Source of the DNA: Lotus japonicus
Lineage: Eukaryota; Streptophyta; Magnoliopsida; Fabales; Fabaceae
Length of the DNA stretch: 64,000 bases
Direction of reading: 5' to 3'
Assembly: GCF_012489685.1 (NCBI RefSeq)
Contig: NC_080042.1
Span: 41,282,066-41,346,065, forward strand
The translations under genes and the position numbers were made by a program. The first letter of the stretch is position 1. The number at the start of each line of letters is the position of its first letter. Positions 54,463 to 64,000 of the stretch are shown piece after piece. The notes under the pieces were generated by a model. The model made no database searches, was not told where the DNA came from, and saw nothing but the letters and a program-made list of their open reading frames with translations.

Positions 54463-55346
54463 GTCAGTTCCCTGTTCTGAGTCTGACCTCCAGAACCTCC
54501 AGCAGCACCCACCATGGGCCGGTAAGATCCTGATGCAAACCCTCTACCAGCAGGACGCTGATACGGCCTCCTATTCTGAAACCTTCCCTTGTTCTGATTA
54601 TTCTGAGAGCCCGACCTCATCGGCCCTCCAGTTCCAGCCCGGTTCAACCTCCGGTTCTTCATCAGCTCCACTTCAGTGGCTTTCTCCACCACTGATTGGA
54701 ATCGCATGATTCCCAGTGGCCTCACTGAGTCCTCAATATCCGGCCTCAGTCCATTCACGAAGCGCTTGCACATGTAGCGCTCGTCAACATGATCATTAAA
54801 GAATTGGAAATGCTTCGCCAAAGACTCCAGCTTCGAAGCAAATTCCGGTACAGACATACCTCCCTGACGGAGTGTCAAAAACTGCGCCTCCCTCTCATCC
54901 CGGGCACTTGTCGGAAAATACTTTTCCAAGAACGCGGTCCGGAACGAGTTCCAGTGGATCTCTTCATGGTTGGCTTCCATGATTCCCCTGGTGCCCTTCC
55001 ACCAGTATTCAGCATCTCCTAGCAGAAGATAAGTCGCCATGCCCACCTTGGCACCCTCAACAGTTTGCAGAACGCCGAAAATCTTCTCGATTTCCTGGAT
55101 CCAGAGATCCGCTGCGTCTGGATCAGTACCACCAGAGAACTTTGGTGGGTTTTGCCTCCTGAAGTCATTGAGGCCTTTGTTCTGGTCCAGAGTTATTTCC
55201 CTCTGGCGTTGATGCTGTTCACGTGCTTCTTCAGTAGCACGCCTCATGGCATTATCATTTGCCTGTGCTGTTACCGCTTGGGCCTGCGCTGTTACCGCTT
55301 GGGCCATAGTGGCCATCATCTCAGCTAGCTGATTAGTATTCACCAT
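54258..55346 (-). CDS. E-A gag, frameshifted before its end
   Basis: From [14 protein letters not shown] the 362-codon frame has the gag region [29 protein letters not shown] and [11 protein letters not shown] (about residues 67-150), an Arg/Gly/Asn-rich linker, and zinc knuckle [15 protein letters not shown] second knuckle begins CFNCS, where one base appears to be missing. The frame then runs out of register to 54258, while the register with LGHTAAQC continues into pol. An undamaged element would thus have gag and pol in one frame with two knuckles. The same break is in E-B near 63110. Confidence 0.9.
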   Translation of the reverse strand: MVNTNQLAEMMATMAQAVTAQAQAVTAQANDNAMRRATEEAREQHQRQREITLDQNKGLNDFRRQNPPKFSGGTDPDAADLWIQEIEKIFGVLQTVEGAKVGMATYLLLGDAEYWWKGTRGIMEANHEEIHWNSFRTAFLEKYFPTSARDEREAQFLTLRQGGMSVPEFASKLESLAKHFQFFNDHVDERYMCKRFVNGLRPDIEDSVRPLGIMRFQSVVEKATEVELMKNRRLNRAGTGGPMRSGSQNNQNKGRFQNRRPYQRPAGRGFASGSYRPMVGAAGGSGGQTQNRELTCFKCGKPGHFARACPDTRPQCFNCSSWGILLLSAGHQRRSQPSTLLKESVLLQRRESTPWMVKMLRG

Positions 55347-55559
55347 GTTCTGTTAAAGGAAGCAAACAGTCAGTACTTATCATAAGATAGCATCTAGCAT
55401 CACTATACAATATGAGTAAGCAATAACTTCAATCAATTTTTAAGCGAAAAATCGCTTGCAGACAATCAATTTTCACTCTTTGCAGAGTCACACAACCTAG
55501 CACAGAAGACCTATTCCCCAACAACTCCCGAAAGACTCGACCGTGCTCTGATACCACAA
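55347..55559 (-). promoter_or_regulatory. E-A leader with initiator tRNA-Met PBS
   Basis: About 210 bp between the 5' LTR and the gag start. The minus strand reads TGGTATCAGAGC at 55556-55545, three bases after the LTR end, a perfect initiator-Met PBS. No uORF of note is seen here. Confidence 0.92.
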
Positions 55560-58500
55560 TGTAACACCCCGATTTCGGTGGCGTCACTTTAGTAACCAAA
55601 AGTAAACTTAATGCGGAAAAACGTGAAATATTTTTTTTTTTGATAATAACTAAGACAAGACTGAATTAAATAAAACCCAAAAGCGAAAAGCAATAGAACT
55701 AATATACAATATATAAACAGCCCCCGCTGGGGTAGTAACCTCGTCACGAGTAAACCTCCAGTGACGGAAAGAAAAGTGTAACGCCCGAAGGCAACATATA
55801 CAAACCAAATGAAAAGGGTGAAGTGCCCGCAACACCATCCCTCAAAACTGAGAATCAGCTGACCCAATGGCCTGAAAATAAGACCTCCTAAGTCCAACCA
55901 ACTCTCTGTGATTCCCGTAAGGAAACCACACAAAAAGCTATAGGCGGATCTACCTGTCCCCTAAGTAACAAATGAAGCAAGACTGTCAGAGCTAAAACTC
56001 TACTCCTACACTAATCCTAACTCGAGGAGCTCATACTAACACTCAAAACTATGTGCTAGCATGATCGTCGTCTGAATCAGAATCCAGAACGACCAAGTCT
56101 ACTAACCCTATCCGTCCTCCCCTCGCAACCGCAGTACGCTCCGATGCTGGACTCACGGCTTAGGGCCCGAACCCTGATCATCGATGATCGCAACAGAGGG
56201 TGCACTAGACCCTGCCGAAGGCACTCCCACTGGAATCTCCTCTGAGGGATCCTCCTCCTCTGAAGATGACGGTGGCGGCGGTGCTCCTCCGAATCCTGGT
56301 CCGCAGTGAACGCCCGGTGGCAAGTTGAAGCTGATAGAGCATCGCTCAACACTCCTGACCTCAAGAGTCCTCCACTGTCCACGTGATCCTCCATGATACG
56401 CCCCGAATACGTCGCTCGGTGGCTCGCGGGGTCAACCACCCCACGACCCGGGGTCGTCCTGATCGATCATCTCATACCTAATCCCCCCCGAAGGGTGGAC
56501 CATGGTGAACCAGTCCGCAATATTCATCTGACAAAAGGCGTTGTCCGCCAAAACACACACAGAAGACGCGAGGGTCAACTCTAAAGAACTATGTAGATAA
56601 TAAACCCAATAGGTACAATTAATAGATAGCCACTTAGGCTTATAACTAGAGATATCATTCCTAGGGTTGCATGTTCCACAAAATCATAACGACAATAATA
56701 ACAATTAGCATGTTCCAAGTAAGTTTATCAAATAGCAACCACACTCATCAACTAAGTCAGTATGCATGTTGCGTGATATGTATGCAGGTTAACCCAGTCA
56801 ACCAATATGCAATCCGGAACGGATGGACATCATCGGATCAGCCCGTCACCAGCCACGGTGGTGCCATTTTCGGCCCGTGATGTCTCTTACCCACAGGGTA
56901 GTCAGATCAGCAGTAAACCCGTAGGTCTGCCATTTCGGTCTGCTACAAGAGACGTCTACAAACGCTCTTTCACGGCATTCCGGGTCTTATGTCCATTTTG
57001 GAAACCGACGAGGTCCAGGTACGTCCTGTGTTAATACCTCATTAATGTTGCATGTATGCAAATGATTAGTCAAACAACGTCTCCGACCTCACTCGACACG
57101 TCGCCACGTTTCTAGGGAAGTTAAAGTCTCTAAAAGCTTACCCCTAAGGTAAGTCGATTCTGCGACCAAAAGACACACTTCATAACGACACATAGCTGCC
57201 TCCAACAGCACCACACACACCGCTGTCCCAACAGCCCATAACACACGCTCTCCAACAGCACAACAATAAACGCTGCTCCAACAGCAAACATCAACGCTGC
57301 TCCAACAGCACAACGACAACATACTCAACACTTGGATCGACGACACTCCTCGTTTTCCAAAATTAAGATTTCACTTCCAATGCCTTCCTTCGAGGTTGTT
57401 ATCATTACTTAAAGATTTAGAGTTATTTAAGGTCTTATGAGTTTTCTTTATAAAATAGATTCCATTTGTCTTATCGCAAGTCTTATACATTTGCAGGATC
57501 TCCCAATCCCAAGTCGCTTCCCGAGGATGTCTCGATCCACTAAACAAAATCAAGGCCCGAACCTCGTTCGTCCTATCAAACTTTCTCAAAACTCTCAAAA
57601 TAAAATCGGCATGACCTGCCGCTATTCTCACCATTCAGAATCTCAGATTTCCAGTGTAAAGCATATTTAATCATCACAATCAACAACATGTCATATATCA
57701 AGAAATCTCAACATAACACTTAGCACTTAGCATATAAAGCATGCACCACACATCCTAGATTACCCAATAGCACATAGCATGTAAGTCAATCTTCAAAAAC
57801 ATTCAGTAGATGAATCATCTACATTGTCAGCGAAAGCCTCAGAAAACATTTTCATCACACACACAATCCAGTGCATAAATAGTAAACAATGTCGAAACAT
57901 CGACCTAAGCATTAACTAGAGATTCAGTGAGAAGCCCTCGCCTGAAAGTTCTCCAGAATGATCAACTAGTGCTTCCTCGCACTCAAAGGTTGGTCCTCAG
58001 AGAAATCCTCAAAGCACCTTTAAAACAAAATCACAGAATACTATCAAGAATCTATCGAAAACTAAGCTATCGATACTTACTAAGGTTACTCGAAGTAATC
58101 TATACTCTAAGGTACGATAATCTAGCGCGAAAAGACAAGTTTTCGGAAAAAGGAATTTCTTCCTCCCCCTCTAATAGGCTCGGCCACTTTGCCAATTAAG
58201 GGGCTCGATTTTTTCTTCGATCAACTTGGTTCCTATGCTTTCATAAGCCGTAACTAAGGGTATTCTGAACTCGGAAAATTATCGGATCAAAAACTGTCGC
58301 AGGGGTATTTTGGTCATGATTTTTTAACTTAGGATTTTCAAAACTGAAATCCCCAAAAATAAAATTTTGCAGGGACGTCACCAACGACGTTTTGAAACTA
58401 ATCCTACTAGCACTAAGCTAAGGCGATAGTTTTCAGCCTAGAGGTTGGAACTTTACTCAAAAACTACATAAATGGGTATTTTAGGCTAAATTGATTCCGG

Positions 58501-59541
58501 CGGAATTCCGGCGACATAACGGAAAATCTAATCCGGCAGAAGTGATCTTGGGCACATATAGAAGAGGTTTAGAATCAGAAATGAAAGATTCAGGATAGTT
58601 TTGCCAAAAACCCATAAACTATCCACTACAGAAAACTCTACAGAAAAGCTATGGAAAAACGATCGAAGGTAAGGATTAGCGACTATACCTCGAACCTTGA
58701 AGCAGCGACTAACGGATCAACGATCAAGCAAGTAATGAAGAAAACTCTTCTTCCTTCTTCCTTGTTTTGAAGCTCGCGGGTTTGAAGAGAGAAAATGGAG
58801 GAGAATTGATGTTTTTCTTCCTTTCTTTGCTATATATAAAAGGTGGAAATTCGCGGGAAAATGAAAGTTTCGCGAATCTGATTTTTCCCGGCGTCATTCT
58901 CCATGAATTATATAGATATGTTTTGGCAAAGGATTCCAAAACTATAAAGAGTCTCCTTGTATTTTTGGCAACTAATGCATAGTCGGTATAAACTTATTTT
59001 ACCCGATAAGTCTTTTTGCATCGAATGTCGGAATAGAAAACTTCCTTCGGAAGAAGATTGAATCATCAAGAGAAATGGGTGTACGCGTGGTGAAATATTC
59101 ATTTGAAGTTCTGAATAGATAAAGTCCCCATAGTCGGTAATTCTAGGGTTTTGAAATACCAGGGATTCCGGTTTCGGCAAACTTCCGATGATTGGAATCG
59201 GACGTTCGTAGATCCTAGAGTTTCGCCTCGAAACGATTGTGATATATGGAAAAAGAGAAGTTCTAACATTTCTCTGAATTTTTTGGAATTAACTGCCATC
59301 GTGCCTAAAAGTGAAAATTAGCTATATACTAGGGTTTCTGACCTAGGTTTAAGCGTAAAACGTTCGTGCTATAACTTTTATCGATCATAATGCAATCCTT
59401 GAACTTTTCCTGAACTTTCTCCTTCATAAATATATTTCATTTAATAAACTTTCGTTCAGGTTTCCCTTCACATTACATCAACCCTAATCGTGAATAAGAA
59501 GTTTATTCACTTAGCATGAACTTAAAAACTCGGGCCTTACA
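55560..59541 (-). repeat. F2 LTR shared by E-A (5' LTR) and E-B (3' LTR), 3982 bp
   Basis: Same ends as 46867-50870 and nearly the same sequence, but with many one-base deletions or insertions, often in short homopolymers (for example CTACCCTG/CTACCTG near 55952 and CACGGGCTT/CACGGCTT near 56155). The pattern looks more like sequencing error than evolutionary decay. The promoter block is near 58840-58885. The LTR ORF is frameshifted. Confidence 0.92.
56049..56527 (-). pseudogene. LTR-encoded ORF, frameshifted third F2 copy
   Basis: The ATG at 56527 and the stop at 56049 correspond to those of 47835-47356. One-base changes near 56440 (CCACCAACG/CCACCCCACG), 56344 and 56156 break the frame into pieces. 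Given the indel pattern of the whole block, these breaks may be assembly errors. Confidence 0.55.
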
Positions 59542-59577
59542 TTACTACCTCCAAAAAGAAAGTTTCGACCTCGAAAC

Positions 59578-62500
59578 TTAAGGGTTAGTAAAAAGTTCTG
59601 GATACTGTTCTTGAATCTTCTCCTTCAGCTCCCATGTCGCATCACCAGTGTCTTTATTCCAAATGACCTTCACTAACTCGATCTCTTTCCCTCTCAACTG
59701 TTTTATCCTGGTGTCACCAATGCTAATTGGCGGTGTCTCGAAAGACAGATCATCCTTCAACTCAATATCATCCAGCTCGATAACATGTGTCGGATCCGCA
59801 ATATATTTCCTCAGTTGTGACACGTGGAATACCATCATGAATATTTGATAGAAATGGAGGTAGTGCAATCTGATATGCGACTGGTCCAATTCGACGAGTG
59901 AATCTGATACGGTCCAATGAACTTGGGCGTAAGCTTCTTTGACTTGATTGCTCGACCAACACCCGTCGTCTGAGTAACTCTCAGAAATACATGATCTCCT
60001 TCTTCGAACTCCAGAGTTCTGCGCCTCTGATCTGCATAACTCTTCTGTCTACTCTGAGAAGTCCTCATCTTCTCTCTGATCTGCTTGATCTTCTCAGTGG
60101 TCTGTTGCAGAAGTTCCGGTCCTACCAACAGATTTTCTCCGTTTTGGTACCAACACAAAGGTGTTCTACACTTGCGGCCATACAAAGCCTCATACGGTGC
60201 CATACCAATGCTCGTATGAAAACTGTTGTTGTATGTGAACTCAATCAATGGCAATAAGGTATCCCAACTGCCCTTGTTGTCCAGAACGCAAGCGCGTAGC
60301 AAATCCTCCAACGACTGAATAGTTCTCTCAGTCTGTCCATCAGTCTGCGGATGATAAGCAGAACTTAGTCTCAGCCTCGTTCCCAAAGCTTCTTGAAGAG
60401 CTCCCCAAAAATGTGATGTAAACTTCGGGTCTCGATCGGATACAATACTTGTCGGTACTCCGTGAAGTCGTACAATCTCCGCTATATATAACTCTGATAG
60501 TTTCTCCACGTTGTACGTAGTCCTCACCGGTACGAAATGAGCCGACTTAGTCAGTCGATCCACGATTACCCAAATAGAATCGTATCCCTTCTGAGTTCTT
60601 GGCAAAGCCACGACGAAATCCATCGATATGCTATCCATTTCCATTCTGGCACATCCAAGCTTTGTAGCATACCTGAAGACTTCTGATGCTCCACCTTCGC
60701 CTTCTGACATGTCAGACATGCAGCTACATACTCAGCCACTTGTCTTTTCATTCCTGGCCACCAAAAATTCACCTTCAAGTCCTGGTACATCTTCTTCATT
60801 CCAGGATGAATGCTTAACTTGCTCTTGTGACCTTCATCCATAATCAATCTTCTCAAGTCAGGGTTGTTAGGCACACAAACCCTATCCTTGCACCGTAGGA
60901 TATTGTCACTTCCTACCTTGAATTCTGGGTCTTTACCTTGACTTACCAAATTCCTTTTCCCGAGCAGAAACTCATCTTGTAACTGTTGGTCTCGGATTTC
61001 TTCCATCAANNNNNNNNNNNNNNNNNNNNNNNNNNNNNNNNNNNNNNNNNNNNNNNNNNNNNNNNNNNNNNNNNNNNNNNNNNNNNNNNNNNNNNNNNNN
61101 NNNNNNNNNATCTCGAAATTGTTCCAGCAGTTGCAGCTCCTTCACCATCATCGACGAGATGTGCATCTTCCTGCTCAAGGCATCAGCAACAACATTCGCC
61201 TTTCCAGGATGATATTGCAGAGTGAACTCGTAATCTTTGAGAAATTCCATCCACCGACGCTGTCTCATGTTCAGCTCCTTCTGCTCAAACAAATACTTCA
61301 AGCTCTTATGATCACTGAATATGGTGAAATTGCATCCATATAAGTGATGTCTCCAAATCTTCAGCGCAAATACGATTGCAGCTAGTTCCAAGTCATGAGT
61401 CGGATAATTCTTCTCATGCACCTTCAGTTGTCTTGAAGCATAAGCAACCACCTTCCGATGTTGCATCAGCACACATCCCAAACCTTGATGCGAAGCATCA
61501 CAGTATACCTCATAAGGTTCCTCCGGTTGCGGTAAGACGAGTACAGGTGACGTCGTCAACCGTTCCTTCATCGTCTGAAAAGCTAGTCTCGCACGCTTCA
61601 GTCCATGCAAAAGGTTGGTCCTTCCTCGTTAGTTGAGTCAAAGGTCCAACTATCTTCGCGAAGTTCTCGATGAAACGACGATAGTATCCCGCCAAACCGA
61701 CAAAACTTCTGATCTCCGTCACTGTCTTCGGCCGTTCCCACGACAATACGGTCTCTACCTTTGCTGGATCCACAGCTATCCCTCCTTAGAGATCACATGG
61801 CCTAAGAATTTTACCTCTTTGAGCCAAAATTCGCACTTAAGGATTGGCATACAACTCCTTCTCCCTCAGCACTTGTAAAACTTGTCGCAAGTGCTCCTCA
61901 TGGTCTTCAGCATTCTTTGAATAGATCAGAATGTCGTCGATAAACACCACGACGAATCGATCCAGGAATGTATGGAAAGTCATATTCATGTAAGCCATGA
62001 ATATTGCCGGCGCATTTGTCACCCCAAATGGCATCACTAAGTACTCATAGTGTCCATAACATAGTGTCCATAACGGGTTTGAATGCCGTCTTCTGGATAT
62101 CCTCGGTCTTGACCCTGATTTGATGATAACCCGACTTCAGGTCGATCTTCGAGAATATTGTAGCTCCTCGTAGTTGATCCATCAAATCATCAATCCTAGG
62201 TTATACGGATACCTATTCTTGACGGTTACCTTGTTCAATTGTCGGTAGTCGACACATAATCTCGACTTCCCGTCCTTCTTCTTCACCAATAAGACTGGCG
62301 CTCCCCAAGGGTGAAACGCTTGGTCGTATGAATCCCTTCGACAGAAGATCTTCGAGTTGGGACTTCAATTCCACTAGCTCCGCAGGTGCCATACGATATG
62401 GTGCAATCGAAATCGGCCCTGTTCCCGGTACGATGTCTATAGCAAACTCAATGTCGCGCACAGGCGGCAATCCAGGTACATCGCCCGGAAAACATCCGTG

Positions 62501-63182
62501 AATTCTTTCACCACTGGAATACTGCCAACTTCTGGGTTCCCTTTGCTCTCCAAGCTTAGCAAAACAGAATACTCCTGAGATCCCTCGTTCAAAGCGACGC
62601 TGATGTGATTGGCAGATAGATACTCGGAAAGATCCGAATCAGGGGAATACCACTCTCTTTCGGTTGCAGTCCAAAAGACAATGATAGCGGGACAACAATC
62701 CATTTCCTAGGATAACATCTAGGTTCTTAAGAGTTAGGCATACTAGGTTAGCATGGTAGATCCTATTGTTGTATGTTATCGGACAATACATGCATGCTGA
62801 ATTAGCAAGTAGAGTCTGGCAGGAGTAGCAACTATCAGATCGAAGCTCAAAGCAGTAATAGGAAGTCTTAATCTGATTGGCACAATCTCTAGAGATAAAA
62901 GAATCCGTTTGCTCCGGAATCAAAAAGTACGGATAGAAGATTACCGTCAATCCCGCAGTCGCCTCTAATCAGTCCATCTACCCCCTCAGCATCTTCACCA
63001 TCCATGGTGTAGACTCTCGCCTTTGCAGCAGGACGCTTTCCTTGAGCAGTGTTGACGGTTGGCTCCGCCTTTGGTGCCCTGCACTGAGCAGCAGTATGCC
63101 CCAACTTGAGCAATTGAAGCATTGAGGCCTCGTGTCGGGACAAGCACGAGCAAAGTGCCCCGGCTTCCCACACTTGAAGCAC
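59578..63182 (-). pseudogene. E-B pol, multiply frameshifted, with gap
   Basis: The same order as E-A pol is read in fragments: protease (63182-62639), N-terminal RT (62703-62213), RT with FIDDILIYS (62037-61837), RT/RNase H (61773-60972), HHCC (61009-60566), core and tail (60719-59578). Breaks are mostly one base; near 62060 a 14-base piece (CATAGTGTCCATAA) is repeated. The stop LFTNP matches E-A. Whether the breaks exist in the genome is doubtful. Confidence 0.85.
61010..61109. other. assembly gap of 100 N
   Basis: Exactly 100 N interrupt the pol. The matching place in E-A (52339-52404) is 66 bp, so the gap size is a placeholder, not a measurement. Confidence 0.99.
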
Positions 63183-64000
63183 GTCAGTTCCCTGTTCTGA
63201 GTCTGACCTCCAGAACCTCCAGCAGCACCCACCATGGGCCGGTAAGATCCTGATGCAAACCCTCTACCAGCAGGACGCTGATACGGCCTCCTATTCTGAA
63301 ACCTTCCCTTGTTCTGATTATTCTGAGAGCCCGACCTCATCGGCCCTCCAGTTCCAGCCCGGTTCAACCTCCGGTTCTTCATCAGCTCCACTTCAGTGGC
63401 TTTCTCCACCACTGATTGGAATCGCATGATTCCCAGTGGCCTCACTGAGTCCTCAATATCCGGCCTCAGTCCATTCACGAAGCGCTTGCACATGTAGCGC
63501 TCGTCAACATGATATTAAAGAATTGGAAATGCTTCGCCAAAGACTCCAGCTTCGAAGCAAATTCCGGTACAGACATACCTCCCTGACGGAGTGTCAAAAA
63601 CTGCGCCTCCCTCTCATCCCGGGCACTTGTCGGAAAATACTTTTCCAAGAACGCGGTCCGGAACGAGTTCCAGTGGATCTCTTCATGGTTGGCTTCCATG
63701 ATTCCCCTGGTGCCCTTCCACCAGTATTCAGCATCTCCTAGCAGAAGATAAGTCGCCATGCCCACCTTGGCACCCTCAACAGTTTGCAGAACGCCGAAAA
63801 TCTTCTCGATTTCCTGGATCCAGAGATCCGCTGCGTCTGGATCAGTACCACCAGAGAACTTTGGTGGGTTTTGCCTCCTGAAGTCATTGAGGCCTTTGTT
63901 CTGGTCCAGGAGTTATTTCCCTCTGGCGTTGATGCTGTTCACGTGCTTCTTCAGTAGCACGCCTCATGGCATTATCATTTGCCTGTGCTGTTACCGCTTG
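62978..64000 (-). pseudogene. E-B gag, partial
   Basis: Gag from the window edge, with [20 protein letters not shown], zinc knuckle [14 protein letters not shown] and CFNCS, followed by the same one-base loss as in E-A. Additional one-base changes near 63515 (GATCATTAAAG/GATATTAAAG) and 63910 split the frame. The gag start is beyond the window. Confidence 0.85.

Larger units (their letters stand above)
46867..59541 (-). mobile_element. Tekay-like gypsy element E-A, best preserved copy
   Basis: In minus sense: 5' LTR (59541-55560), initiator-Met PBS, gag, pol with protease, RT, RNase H, integrase and chromodomain-like tail, PPT, 3' LTR (50870-46867). Total is about 12.7 kb. The 5' LTR is directly preceded by another internal region (E-B) instead of flanking DNA, so LTR 55560-59541 is shared between two units. 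Only one frameshift, in the second gag zinc knuckle, separates gag from an otherwise open pol of 1184 codons. Confidence 0.9.
59542..64000 (-). mobile_element. gypsy unit E-B, internal region running off the window
   Basis: A second gag-pol region in the same orientation, directly joined to the LTR at 59541 with its own PPT (TTTTTGGAGGTAGTAA in minus sense). It carries the same domains as E-A. Its 5' LTR is beyond 64000. Against E-A it shows about 16 clear substitutions in the integrase/RNase H part, and mainly one-base indels elsewhere. Confidence 0.88.

Noticed and set aside
1..64000. Host genes, rRNA or an integrated DNA virus
   Set aside because: All long frames resolve to gypsy, copia or LINE parts or to LTR sequence; no host gene, rRNA or viral replication or movement motif was seen.

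Overview
The window is a block of nuclear DNA from a flowering plant, made almost entirely of nested LTR retrotransposons. I see no host gene, rRNA or functional tRNA gene. The elements are Ty3/gypsy chromovirus-type elements with very long (about 4 kb) LTRs and a chromodomain-like integrase tail, which resembles the Tekay/Del lineage, and Ty1/copia elements of Sirevirus/SIRE type with an extra envelope-like ORF after pol. The SIRE-like env ORF and the low GC content suggest a dicot, perhaps a legume. That is a weak inference.

Layout. 1-9721: 3' part of a forward Tekay-like element (protease, RT, RNase H, integrase, 4.0-kb 3' LTR), with a 2.5-kb solo LTR (132-2616, TSD AGAGT) inside its protease. 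9722-10245: LINE reverse-transcriptase debris. 10246-18209: a gypsy LTR fragment and then an old reverse-strand Sirevirus (B), which carries a 3.9-kb solo LTR (11186-15123, TSD ATTTG) and a 1.9-kb solo LTR (16042-17961, TSD AGGGT). 18210-37618: a reverse gypsy element of a second family (called F1 here). Its LTR is split by an 11.3-kb Sirevirus A (18859-34132, TSD CACAG), which is in turn split by a 4.0-kb solo LTR (24193-28159, TSD CTTAC; family F3). This is a four-level nest. 37619-46866: Sirevirus B env debris, an LTR fragment holding a 340-bp TRIM element (38780-39119, TSD CCCCC), a gutted F1 element, a truncated F3 LTR and degenerate internal DNA. 46867-64000: a reverse-strand array LTR - gag-pol - LTR - gag-pol that runs off the window. 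The first unit is the best preserved element here. The second carries a 100-N gap and many one-base indels.

Main observation. The long gypsy LTRs carry, in sense orientation and at the same relative place, an ORF of about 155-220 codons. It starts at a conserved CAG-ATG and ends in an acidic tail in most copies. Copies in two LTR families (F2, F3) are recognisably the same protein, and family F1 has a 170-codon ORF at the same place that Sirevirus A split exactly in frame. Upstream lie conserved E2F-like/TATA promoter blocks, candidate 5' splice sites and a GTTGACCCTTGC-like motif. I do not recognise this protein. An LTR-encoded leader ORF is my candidate for a previously undescribed component.

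Limits: similarity statements are by-eye comparisons within the window and motif recognition. No database search, dN/dS or transcript data were available.
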